Below are positions 11,870 through 59,585 of a stretch of DNA of 64,000 nt, in pieces. Source of the DNA: Ianthella basta (taxonomy: Eukaryota; Porifera; Demospongiae; Verongiida; Ianthellidae); contig OZ025884.1 in NCBI GenBank assembly GCA_964019415.1, positions 3,120,693-3,184,692 of the forward strand, read 5' to 3'. The notes beneath the pieces are model-generated. The model ran no database searches, was not told the origin of the DNA, and saw nothing but the letters and a program-made list of their open reading frames with translations. How positions within the stretch are numbered: position 1 is the stretch's first letter; each line of letters starts with the position of its first letter. The translations under genes were made by a program, and so were the position numbers.

Positions 11870-12556
11870 ATCAGACAGCACAGTAGTGCTGTCTATGTAA
11901 GGATGGCAGTGGTTGTTTGTATGCTGTAACACAAACGAAAAGTCGTGCTACTCTTGAACAGGACCGAAAACCAGCGAACGAAGCTTACTATGACGAAGCA
12001 GGGACTAAACAGTGCACATATATAACCTTACTTCCCAGCGAAGGTGCGCCTATACGTAGATAGCGCCCTCGACATTTCTCACGTTTCGTCTTCTTCTTCT
12101 TCTTTGACAGCCGTAGCGCACGAACCAGAGGGACCAGGAAAATATTTCTCACACCATATTGCACCATTTTTGGCTGGCTACATTCCTTTGTAGGTTAGAA
12201 GGCGGCGCGAGTAAGTGCGGAAGACAGCGCTTGCCACGACTTCTGCCGTGTTGCTTGGCCAAGCGGGACGGACGCCATTTTCAAATTACGTAATAAAACC
12301 GGATGAAACCGGAGTTACTGGTGCCATTGTTAGCAGCTGCAGCAGTTAGCTTGCGCGCCGTTTGAAGGACTTTCACGGTCGTGCGTGCATTTCCCCGCCA
12401 CGGTTGGCTTTCGGTCGCCGTTTCTCGCTGGGTTAGCGAGGAACCTAGGTGCTAGCCCACACCTTGAGCTTCAGGATTACAGAAATGAGGTATAATGCCT
12501 GCACCAATGCCCTATGGTTGAGACTTAGTGTGTTGCTTCAGCTTAGCTGTCCACTA
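11870..12556 (+). repeat. Composite interspersed repeat, best-preserved copy
   Basis: It starts CAGACAGCACAGTAGTGCTG. It includes GGATGGCAGTGGTTGTTTGT, GTTTCGTCTTCTTCTTCTTC, TTTGACAGCCGTAGCGCACG, CATTCCTTTGTAGGTTAGAA and GGTCGCCGTTTCTCGCTGGG, and leads directly into a family A fold-back palindrome at 12557. The copy at 42.2 kb has the same order and the same terminal palindrome, so the element is probably about 970 bp including the palindrome. No protein is encoded. Confidence 0.65.
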
Positions 12557-12840
12557 TAAAAAGTACAGAAACTAGAAATAATAAAAATTTTCTACAAAAA
12601 TTGTAAGGATGTAGGGATGGCATGAAAAGGACAGAAACAAGTAAAGGCTGCTACACAGTGGAGCATTTACCATCGTCCCTACATTCAAGGGTGTAGGACT
12701 ATACAGTGCGACGTTCTTGCATGTAGGGACGATGGTTAATGCTCCACTGTGTAACAGCCTTTACTTGTTTCTGTCCTTTTTATGCCATCCCTACATCCTT
12801 ACAATTTTGTAGAAATTTTTTATTATTTCTAGTATATTTA
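12557..12840. repeat. Fold-back MITE, family A copy 2
   Basis: The two arms match almost base for base: AAACTAGAAATAATAAAAAT, GATGTAGGGATGGCATGAAA, ACAGTGGAGCATTTACCATC and their mirror images, converging near 12700. It caps the composite repeat that begins at 11870. Confidence 0.8.
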
Positions 12841-13566
12841 AAGAGGTATTGAGCAGAACGGTTGTCTGCGAAGTGCTCCCGCGAGCGGTCACCAATTGAG
12901 ACCAAACTTTCCCAGATTATGGACGCCACACCCGGTCTCGATCTAAGGGGGCCGACTTGCGCGAAGAAGCTCCTGTTGAGGAGTGCGTGGCGAAAAACCT
13001 CTGAACAACCGTCCGCCATCGTGGATTTACGGAGAAAGTATACGGTTTTTCGGGCACGCTCCTATGCTGCCAATACAAAAGAGGAGCTCCCGCGAACGTC
13101 GACGAAACGTGCCCAAACATTCCTAGCTGTCGCACGCTGTACCCCATCTCAATATAAAGTGGTAGACATGCTGAAATAAGCTGCTGACAAGGAGCGCGCG
13201 GCGAAAGCCCAGGCTGAACCGACTGTCGGCCATCTTGGTGGAAGAAAGTATGCCGTATCCTAGGCGGTTCGCGCAGGTTCGAGGATTACACCCAAGCTAG
13301 CGCGATGCCGAAGCAGAGAAAAAGGAAAGGGGGGTTGTCTCACACAGAGGAACCATCAGCTTCTTACAACTATCCGTTGTTTGTCTACGGTGATCTTCCA
13401 TGTAAATTGCATGCACACATGGTAGGTCAGTCACACTGACATCACCAGGCCAGCCTGGACTATCCTTTGCCAGAGTGTGCATGACCAGCCAGTGCATTAC
13501 TAGCTGGGGCCTGAGTAGCAATGGCATTACCAGCCTATGTCCGACCAGCTGGCATACGCTGAGCAC
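12841..13566. other. No gene recognised; GC-richer repeat body
   Basis: The frame at 12862-13179 lacks any recognisable domain and overlaps equally long frames on the other strand. The stretch ends at the terminal hairpin at 13567 and may be the body of that element. Confidence 0.3.
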
Positions 13567-13618
13567 GCGGAGAGACCTGCCCGAAGGGCGGGTCTGTCCG
13601 CTAGTAATCATAATGATT
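13567..13618 (+). repeat. Terminal stem-loop with TAATCATAATG tail (hairpin H3)
   Basis: The stem is GCGGAGAGACCTGCCC, the loop GAA and the other arm GGGCGGGTCTGTCCGC, followed by TAGTAATCATAATG. The outer stem differs from H2 but is again internally complementary. Confidence 0.65.
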
Positions 13619-13928
13619 GTAAGCTTGTTCGAATTTGAACAACTGCATATGACCAGGTGAATAATTTTGCTATTAAAGGGTCTTATGAGGCTTTAGGTTC
13701 AGTAGCCAGCTACATCTGCAGTTGCTATGTGAAGTCATCCTTTGGCATTCAGATGGCTTGCAGGATTAAGCATAGTTTTTTCCTGTTTCTAAGCTGTTTC
13801 TCAAACATGTAACATCTGTTATTATTTGGCTACACATATGGTTTCAGTATCACATACTATCTTTATGTGGCTCATTCATTTAATATAGCTTGCATTGCTC
13901 TATGTCTCTCACAAATAGGGATCTCTCT

Positions 13929-50387
<36,459 letters not shown>

Positions 50388-50851
50388 TATAAATTTAAAA
50401 TGACTGCATGCTATTTGGTAGCCAAGAGTTAACTAAATGTGAGACTGACATATATATATAGCTGGACACTGTTTAGATGTCTTAGTGTTACTGCATAGCA
50501 CAATTGTAAGGGGAGAGAAGTTACTAAGCAACATTTTGATCAGTTTGTACATGCATCTGTGAACTTTGCAATTATACATATTTATTGTGAAAATTAATAT
50601 AATGTTATAATGATGCACCAATTAAGAATTGAAAATGGAGGATCTTATTGTACTATAGCTAGTACTTGGGAAGCTCTTCCAGGAGCCCACAATTATACGT
50701 CATACATTTTTTTTTTTCATTTTCAGTACATACAATTATTATTATAATAATAATATAATACAAATAGCAGTCCATACAAGCACATTAAGTTTTTTCTGGT
50801 TCCATAGCAGATCAAAATGGCCTTGATCTATTCTAAAATTATAACATGAAT

Positions 50852-50857
50852 AATAAA
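50852..50857 (+). terminator. Candidate poly(A) signal for the HELZ2-like gene
   Basis: AATAAA lies 465 bp downstream of the stop codon in an AT-rich region. No closer canonical hexamer was noticed. Confidence 0.4.
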
Positions 50858-50982
50858 GTATGTCATACATAATAAATTATTAATTATAATAACAATACTC
50901 AAACACATGTACATCAGACAGCATCAGTCAATTTGTATTCAGCAGGAAATAATTGAGAACTCCTGCAGTACGTATTTCTGTA

Positions 50983-51874
50983 CAGTACTTTTTGGGTCGG
51001 TTGTCCCGCTGGATGGTTGCAATTGGTTATTGGTTATCAATAATTATCAACCAGTGACATTATTATATATGTACGTGACCTTTACTATACCCAATTCTGT
51101 TGGCTGACGGTGTGCAGGAGATTCAGGGTATGTGGCAAAGGCGGGTGACTTGAATGACCTACTGGTAGGCATGCGCGGATTATTCCAGCATAATTTTGGG
51201 AATAATTGGTCTTAGAAAGAACCAGGCATAATGCGGGAATAATCGGATTAGTTTTACTTCAGGACTATCTAGAAGCCTCTGTTATGTTGAGGTACAACAA
51301 TTGAACTATATTCTGACAGGCTATATTATATGAATTGCTGTGTTATCTTAACATTTATTGACTTTCTACTGTTGTGTTGTCATATTACGTACTTAATTTC
51401 ATCAAGTCAAGTATAAGTATAACGAATTATCAAGTGGAAAGTGCAAGCATAATAGGTGAATTTCTGAAGCATAATCGGATGATTCAGTGAGCACTGCACA
51501 AAAGCATAATTGGAAAAACTGCGAGCATAATTCGCCCATGCCTACCTACTGGTTGTAACCTGACAGTTTTCTCAGCTGGTCTGGAACACAGGTTACAGAA
51601 AATTGTAGCACGCGATCGGTATGAGTCTGTTTAGCCCCTGCGCTGTCTGTTCACTTATTGTGGAGGTGTTGTCCTCCTGGCACAGAAACGTCCCCACCAT
51701 GCATTGTTAGCCTTTAATCGTCCCGAATACCCTTTATTCCGGTCTTCCTCCTTACAAACGCCGCTGCTTCAACTAGACTTGTAGCCGCCATAATGACGTC
51801 ACCAGGTCAATAAAGGCGATAACCGATAACCGATTGAATAAAACCGGTCGGGACAACCGACCCAAAAAGTACTG
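50983..51874. mobile_element. TIR element with CAGTACTTTTTGGGTCGG ends and TA target
   Basis: The left end is CAGTACTTTTTGGGTCGGTT followed by GTCCCG. The right end is its exact reverse complement over these 26 bases, and both continue into GGTTATTGGTTATC-like sequence. TA flanks both sides, as in Tc1/mariner-pogo insertions. It is 892 bp, of which 379 bp is a second element nested inside. No transposase is encoded. Confidence 0.85.
51166..51544. mobile_element. hAT-like MITE nested in the TA-flanked element
   Basis: Terminal inverted repeats are TAGGCATG(C/G)GCG(G/A)ATTAT, and a perfect 8-bp target duplication CCTACTGG lies at 51158-51165 and 51545-51552. An 8-bp duplication is the hAT hallmark. 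The interior is rich in GCATAAT words and non-coding. Confidence 0.88.
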
Positions 51875-51916
51875 TATATTAATATTGTTATTAACATTAT
51901 AATCTTTCAGTATTAG

Positions 51917-52015
51917 TTATAACACCTCCTTAAAGGATGTCGCTGATTTATAAGCATGAGGCCTGAGGGGGGAGTGCATATAAATTAGCGACATCGCGAA
52001 ATGGAGGTGTTATAA
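51917..52015. repeat. Roughly 100-bp palindrome (hairpin P4)
   Basis: TTATAACACCTCCTTAAAGG and ATGTCGCTGATTTATAAGCA are mirrored by TGCATATAAATTAGCGACAT and CGCGAAATGGAGGTGTTATAA around a GGCCTGAGGGGGG centre. A weaker relative may lie at 53420-53510. Confidence 0.75.
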
Positions 52016-52470
52016 GTGATTCATTTGCTGAACAAAGGGAAGCCCAATGTTAATTGGTTTCTTGCCAAATAAGGAAAGAATTAGGGGAGCGCGGGCGAAT
52101 CCAATGTATTTTCATTCTTTAGGAGAGCTAGCTAGCGAGGAGTCAAGCGAGTCAGGCAGGCAAAAATGTCCGCATGCTCAAAATTATTTTCAAACACTAG
52201 GTTGGAAATCTGGTAGAGGCTCATGGCTACAACATGGATCAACAAAGGTGTTATGGACAAGGACATAGCCTAATGCAAAACGTTTCAACCCAGAGATCTT
52301 TGTCAACTGCAGAATACAATATTCGTTTTGATCCGGAGGTCTTTGTGAGCTGCAGAATTCCCTTGTATTCTGCAGTTGACACAATTCTCTGGTTCAAAAA
52401 TTAATGTCCTGCATTATTTCAAACTTGTGCTACATATCCTGCTCAATAACACTGTACCTTTGTTCAATAG
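52016..52470. other. No gene recognised
   Basis: Reading frames here are short and lack signatures. A phrase pair, GAATACAATATTCGTTTTGATC and GAATTCCCTTGTATTCTGCAG, repeats locally. The stretch ends at hairpin H4. Confidence 0.35.
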
Positions 52471-52530
52471 GTTGGAAACCCACCCAAAGGGTGGGTATTC
52501 AGCTATATTATAATTATGTATGATTATGAT
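52471..52530 (+). repeat. Terminal stem-loop with AT-rich tail (hairpin H4)
   Basis: GGAAACCCACCC-AAA-GGGTGGGTATTC forms a stem, followed by AGCTATATTATAATTATG. It is the fourth member of the terminal hairpin set. Confidence 0.55.
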
Positions 52531-52879
52531 TATATCTGTTTTGAATGATCCATAATCTAAGTCCATACTTTTATAGCATGCATGGAAATGAGCAGCATGA
52601 AGTATATAGTTGAGCAGTATTATACACAATCATGCATAAGATAATCAAATAGGCATGCACCTGCAGATATAGCATTTTGCATCTTCTGGTCATGACATGT
52701 ATAATACACATGACATGCATGAGGTGCACAAGGACTGTGCCAGCCGCATGCAATGATCACAAAATTGAGGATTTGATTGATTTTGATTATTAGGAATACA
52801 GTGAGATGTCAGTATAAAGCTAATGGAGAATTGTGTTCATTATCAATGTTCATGCTAATGACATTTAAGAAAATAGGAT

Positions 52880-53140
52880 CTCTACTTTGACAGTTAGTAC
52901 TGCGCCTGTGCACAGGATTTCACTCACTGACTCCACTATATCCCCCTTTAGGTATATACCAAGCCCAGTGTCACCTCTCTAAGCAATTGCATTGGTTCTT
53001 ACTGAACCCAGCAGCCAGGATTCTGCTACCTCTGACACTGCACTCCACATGCACTTCCACCTTGACTACTTGAGCGCAACTGACTGCCGCCTCCAGCCGT
53101 CCCAGCCCCCTTCCTCTTCACTCAACCTTACTACAGGTAC
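52880..53140 (-). pseudogene. Degenerate copy of the 63-kb minus-strand exon
   Basis: In one minus-strand frame it reads AQVVKVEVHVECSVRGSRIL then AAGFSKN, matching AQVVKAEVNVGLSARASRAL then GAGFSKS of the 63-kb exon. The frame is then lost through indels and a deletion. The exon edge (TTTTGTACCTGTAG on the minus strand) and part of the adjoining intron are also conserved, so this is a duplicated genomic piece rather than a processed copy. The protein family is unknown. Confidence 0.55.
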
Positions 53141-55052
53141 AAAACACAACACAGATTCTGAGGTAACGCCTTACAAAACAAAACTGCACTATTGGTATGT
53201 CTTTAGGGGGTATAGCTATATGTTGCTGATAGGCACAATGGCTGTCTGAGAGGCACATGAGATGGGTGATCAGTGAATGTGTGCACGAGAATATCATAAA
53301 GGGATCTGCATAGCAGATGGCAAACAAGCTAGCTCCCATGCATGCTGATGTAGACACAACCAAATAGTGTCATATATATGAAATAGACATTTGGTATAAT
53401 TAATTATAGTCTGCAATGTATTAGTTATATGGATTTCTAAGCATGAGACCATGAGGGCAATCCATATACATCAAATTTAAAAGTGCCGTGAGATAAGTGA
53501 TGTATATGGCTGAGGTTGCAGCTTTGCACAGATTTCGAGGTTTGCCCGTAACATATACCATGTATATAGGCTTTTATTAAAAAGGTGGACTTCTTTCAGG
53601 ATGGCAGCTCTCAAGATGTTGCCTTATTATGTTGCATTTTCAAGTGAGGTTAAACTCCTGGAGCAACACTCCAAGGTGCTAGTGAAGTGATTAAGGCTTT
53701 GTACAACGTTCTTGACCATCTAGGTTCTTTGTGCTCACTGGATGACTTTCTGAAACAGTGCTTTCCCCACTGCTGCAGTGAGTTTGAGTGCTTCTTGTGT
53801 ATGAATTAGTGCATGTGCTTGCTGTTTCTCATTGTGCACTGTGTGGACAAGTGCATGGTTCATCTGGCTCGGCTACAGACTGCTTTACATCCTTTAAATC
53901 CTGGCTGGGCTTGTTTACAAGATATCATCACGTGGTTGCCATGGCACTGTGATATATATACTGTGGTCAAGAATGGACTGTGGCCTGGGTGGGGCTTGCC
54001 TTCACTGGGGGGCCACTTTAAACATGGAATTGATTCAAAACACCGCATAAGTTAGGTATAGCCACACACTAAGATTGGGAGTACCTAAGCATACTCTATT
54101 TGACACATACATAGAGATGCAGCTCAGTAATTATTGCACTATGTACACCTCCATGCATGCTGTGGATGCCAAATTAGTAAGGCACAAATGAGTTGAACAA
54201 GGCAAATTCGCCATGAGACAAGATGAGACGAGATGGCAGATTCGATAGACTAGTCATGTTGGTTGGCACAAATAGTCTATCAAATCTCAATCCCTGGACA
54301 ATATATAATTATAGAAATTAAAAAATTTTGTGGCGCAAAAATGGTGCATGTAGGTACACTGCATATGCACACCTACCATAGTAGGAACTTAACTTCTAGA
54401 ATTAAAGGTAAAACTCTGTGTGAGATTCCTTGGAACGCTGGAACAGGATCACCATATTGATGTGTTCTCAACTGTGGCATGTTCTGGATAAGCAAGCACT
54501 TAAGAACAGACCTAAGGTTTGAGCTCACAACTGAACATATGCATACATGATGGAAACTGGCAGGGTATAAGAAATGGATGAATGATGTGTGTAGTTCAGT
54601 CAGGTACTTGCACTTGGTGAGGCAGTGGTAGAGTATCATATGCATGGTGTCAAAATGACTAAGGTACAAATCAAAGGTGAGGCACCTGTTTAACTGTGTG
54701 ACAGTGCTCTGGGTGAGAGATTAGGTTGCTTTGTGACTTAAACAAAGCATGAAACACATACAAAAGATTAAAGTTGTCATGGTTACATCTTGATGGCAGG
54801 TCAATGCCTGTGGCAAAGATGGCCTCGCTGACCTCCACTGACTTGAACCGTGTTAGAAACACGAACACACACAAAAACACAGAAGTATCAATACAGTTGA
54901 TTTCAGGTTGTTTGTTCCATAGCACAAAATGGGAAATTAAGCCGACCAATTGAGTACTTTGTACCCCATGATGACATCAGTGCATGCATGTGCTTCAGAT
55001 TAGTTATGGTTTTGTGTCTCTGTAATAATTAAAGTTCTTATGTGTTCTTGTA
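53141..55052. other. No confident gene
   Basis: A plus-strand stretch at about 53668-53805 reads ATLQGASEVIKALYNVLDHL then GSLCSLDDFLKQCFPHC, which looks protein-like. It lacks an assignable family and clean splice sites. No upstream UBE2Q exon was recognised in this interval. Confidence 0.35.
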
Positions 55053-55254
55053 GGGTGCGCACACTGTTTTTGCCACCCTCATTGGCTCTTTTAATTCTCC
55101 CTTATACTCCACCTTCTGTGCGTGTGGTCAAGCTCCACATGTCCAATGGCTATGTGCTAACTGGCGGTGCCATCTGTATGGAGCTCCTCACACCCAAGGG
55201 GTGGAACAGTGCTTACACAGTTGAGGCTGTCATCTTGCAGATTGCCAGCAGTGG

Positions 55255-55423
55255 TTCTACCACTGGTGCCTGTTTCATCATTGCCCATTGGCCAACATTT
55301 GCCAATTCCTGGCAATGGCAGCTAATAGCAGTCAACAGCTGCTCGATCACTTGTACCTGTTTCTGTGGCATCATTGCCCATTATCCAACACTTCCAATTC
55401 TTGGCAATGGCAGTCAACCGCAG
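55255..55423 (+). repeat. Imperfect tandem duplication in the UBE2Q-like intron
   Basis: CATCATTGCCCATTGGCCAA..CAATTCCTGGCAATGGCAG is repeated about 100 bp downstream as CATCATTGCCCATTATCCAA..CAATTCTTGGCAATGGCAG. The second copy runs up to the acceptor of exon B. Confidence 0.7.
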
Positions 55424-55471
55424 CCACCATTGTTAAGGGCAAGGGCAGAATGATAATATATGATCATATAA

Positions 55472-55597
<126 letters not shown>

Positions 55598-56182
55598 AAA
55601 GTATTGAAAGCACTGCAGCTATTCATGTACATATGTTTGCAGCTTGTTATGTATTGCATAATTATACGTACATACAGTAGGTGATATTCTGTATTTATCT
55701 GGATAGAGGACAATGCCTCTAGTTTGTGTCTGCGATGGTTTGACCAAGCCTGTCGACTTTTATGAAAACGTGATTGCCTAATATTGGTCCTATGTACATA
55801 GGGCCTGCGTACGCCTTTGTTTGTGGTGGACAGCATAGCTGCCAGTTGAAGTTTGCATATTCCAACTCTTTCCAGAAAGAGATCTTCCAGAAAGAGGTTG
55901 CTTGAACCAGAAGATACCTATGCACCCCACATCGTTCATGTAATGCAAGAACATTGCTGATGTAGCAATAACTCCAATAGGTGCACATGTCAAGGACCCA
56001 GAGTGTCCTTTCAAGACAATTATCACAGTCAGCATCTAATTGAGACTCGACTTCTATTGTAGAGTAGCTTTGCTGAACTGGCCTCTATTCAGCCGAGTTT
56101 CCTTGGGAGTGCCACTGACTAGTAATTGTGCATAGTTGTATGAACAATGCTGAGTTGTATCTATATATCTCTGTCTGCTCAC

Positions 56183-56196
56183 ACACGCACACACAT

Positions 56197-56275
<79 letters not shown>

Positions 56276-56297
56276 TGCACACACGCATGCACACATA
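56183..56297 (+). repeat. (CA)n microsatellite
   Basis: CA repeats with CACGCATGCA variants at the right end. They end a few bases before UBE2Q-like exon C. Confidence 0.95.
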
Positions 56298-56532
56298 CAT
56301 GTAGTCCCACTACTCTCTGGCAACAGCTCAACAGGCGTACAAGTCGCTTGTAAAAATCCATGAAAAGAATGGTAAGTTGTACTGCACTGTTTGCGTAATA
56401 TACCTGTGTGTACTGTACTGTAAGTAAATGTATAATATACGTAAGTAGAGATTGCCATATTATAGTATTTTACAGTATAGTGTTCTCAGTCTCATCATCA
56501 TGTCAGTTGTGTGTGGTGTTATCTTAGTCAAC

Positions 56533-56570
56533 CTGCCCCTCCCCTCCCCCTCCCCCTCCCCCTTCCCCTC
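56533..56570 (+). repeat. CCCCCT-rich pyrimidine tract
   Basis: Repeated CCCCTC/CCCCCT units form the polypyrimidine tract before the acceptor CACCACAG of UBE2Q-like exon D. Confidence 0.8.
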
Positions 56571-56609
56571 ACCACAGGGTGGTAGACCCCTTCCAAGGAC
56601 GAGGGCTAA

Positions 56610-58857
56610 CTCTGTGAATTGAATTCCAGTCATGCTAACTATTATAATGTGCAATTCTGATTCATTGACAACTACATCCATGTTTATTGTACACCAGTCA
56701 AGTATGCAATGTGAAGTGTGTGTCACCGGCCCCATTGTGTGTATGACAAATTAAAGCTATAGCATAATTTTCTATCCTTCCTTTCCATGACACTGTGTAT
56801 ATACAGGCTTTGCAGAATCCATGGTATATGCATGACAGCATTATTATGGGCAGCTTGCGTGTGACGCTCACACTGATAATAATTGGTGTGAGTCATTTGC
56901 ATCTGTGAGCACACCAGTTATATCAGTGTGATGTTCACTCCAACCAGTTTTGGTGTGAAGGCCACACCCATAATTATAGGAAGGAGTGATCCTCACTATA
57001 GTTTAAGCATACATTATTCCACTTCAAATTAAATCTCCAATTTCAAATGCAATCCTAGGCCTTTCTATGCTTGCATGTTACAGCTCTATTACAAACTGGT
57101 AATCCAGTCACTATAATTATATAAGAAACATTCATGCATGTAATGAAGTTTTGTATTAAATAATACAAAAAATGATAATGATTGTGAGTTGAATGAGGTA
57201 CGTAAATGGTGTTGCCAATGCCCACTGGTGTAAATACAGTTTGGGGGGATAGGGGTGGTGCATGCATATGCAAGCTTCTCAGCTTCAGTGTCTCATTGCC
57301 TTATCCTTCTGTGGTGTGGGATCAACTGGCCATGGAGAGTCCTCCAGAAAGCACTTAGAAGTGGGCCATGCCTTCACCAGCAGCAGCGGCTTATACTCCC
57401 TGCAGGAGAGAAGGGACAATTGGCTTAGCAGGGGAATACAGGACTAGTGGCCAGAGGAATGATGTTGAATGGTTGTCACATGATGAGACCATCTTCATCA
57501 TGAGATCACACACACACACACACACTCACACATACACATGCACACACATGATTCTTACCATTCAGCTACAATCTACAAAGCATTCCTCAACTATACACTA
57601 GCTACAGGTGTATAGGCATAAACAACATTCCCAATGTAAGCTAAGTGATTGTGTCTTCTTCATTGCAGTCACGTAGCCAGATCTGGCTACACGGCACTAA
57701 TTCTCCGCACACTGTACATGTAGTGCAGAGAGCACCACTAAACAGTTACACACTGTGCAGACATGAATGTGTCGGCAACACATAGTCCAGGGCAACATGA
57801 CACATGAAATATGAACAAAGATTGAGTAACCAAACATTCATGAGCATACACATGTGCACACATTATATATACACCAACACACAAGGACACCACATGAACA
57901 TGTGCCAGTACATACACCGTTATGTGTGAACATGTATAGACACAAATGTGTACCTGTAGGTCGCATACAGTCACAGCATTGGTGTGAGCGATAATTGGTG
58001 TGATCATCACACCACAGTATTAATAGTGATTAATACATGCACATGACAATGAAACTGAAGAGTTAGAACAATGAGTCCTTATCATAGATATCATGACAGC
58101 ACACACTGGACAATCTGCAGCTTGTATTTCACTAGCCACATTCATATAATGCGACCCTGCATGGGTTACGATGAGATGCACAATAAAGTGAATCCGATGA
58201 GAATGCCATGAACCATCGTAATATTACTCTGCAAACAATGTACCATCCACTACAACTACTCGTCTTCCAATTGCATATTGCAGTCTCTTGCTTCTCTTGA
58301 AGAATAGAGATACAAGCATACTATTGTAAAACATACCCTTCCACCCACCCAAGTGCACGCATTAGATATCCCATGCATGTGGCTATATACCATGATATTC
58401 ACCTGCTGAATGCAAGTGGCACATTTTCCTTCCAAGATCTTCACTACAGTTAGGGGTATCTGTGTGTGGCTGCTATCAATAACCTCGGCCTTAAGACTTC
58501 CACATGTTAAATAAATATGACTGTTACCCATCTGTAGCTACAAAAGCTAGTTGGTCTTTATGAGCTCCAGCAGCAGATCTGATGGGAATATATATATATG
58601 GCATGTGCTGTGTGCAGTATTTGTACAGGAAATGTACTCGAAATGTTGGGTTGACATTTCCTGTACATTTCCTTTGAACTAATCAAGTCAGTAAAAATAA
58701 TAATGGGCATTAAGTGCAATATATTGAGTGTTGTCCTGCATTACTCTTAATTTGTAAGGCTGCTTGCATTTAATTGTGTGCAATAGTAGAGAAGAAGGCA
58801 GCTGCCTGAGATGATCAATTAGCTCACCTCCCAGGCTCCCCTTCCTTCAGAACTGGC
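56610..58857. other. No gene recognised
   Basis: It contains a short (CA)n at 57508-57550 and scattered ACACAnnn sequence. Frames at 57262-57447 and 58256-58531 have no recognisable domains. Confidence 0.4.
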
Positions 58858-58858
58858 C

Positions 58859-59031
<173 letters not shown>

Positions 59032-59468
59032 CTGGACATATCCCATATGCGTAGCCAGCTCTGAGCTAGCTACCAAGGCTTCAACTACCACTGGACCCTT
59101 GGTAGCTAATTGAATACAGTGCAGCCTGTGGCCTAGCCTCGCTAAGCCAGGCCTATTTTATATCTTCCCAATATAAAATAGGCTTGGCTCAGAGATGCTA
59201 TCTGTGGCCAGTCTACGTACTTTAAATTTGCAGAATGATAACTAGCCTGCGAGAGAAAGGGGCCACCCAAGTCTAGCATGGCGTACCCTGTTGAATTCTT
59301 GTGGTAGACAAATGGACCAAAAATCAAGACTTGAGTCCACTCCTCAGCTGAGACTTATGGCAACCGAATTCCTATGGCGTCCGAAACAGATGCAGCGCAC
59401 CACATCCATGCAGGCGACACAATAATTATCATAACCATCGACAGCCGTAAAATTATACACGGCCACCA

Positions 59469-59489
59469 TATAAGGCGGTTGAGCACGTG
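59469..59489 (+). promoter_or_regulatory. TATA-like box and E-box upstream of the fucosyltransferase-like gene
   Basis: TATAAGG (59469-59475) lies about 115 bp upstream of the ATG at 59586. CACGTG follows at 59484-59489. Their role is inferred from position only. Confidence 0.4.
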
Positions 59490-59585
59490 TCTACATAACT
59501 GTCTTGACTAATCGCTCGCAGTTCAGTCAGCATAGAGCGATTCACCGAGTTTGGACCACTAGCTACTTTTGATGCAGTAGCTAGT

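Noticed and set aside
12862..13179. 105-codon plus-strand frame as a small gene
   Set aside because: A frame of similar length lies on the opposite strand, there are no motifs, and it sits between a MITE and a terminal hairpin.
57262..57601. Exon of the UBE2Q-like gene downstream of the stop
   Set aside because: The family ends with the GWYTPPKEDG block already found at 56578-56609, and these frames show no E2 similarity.
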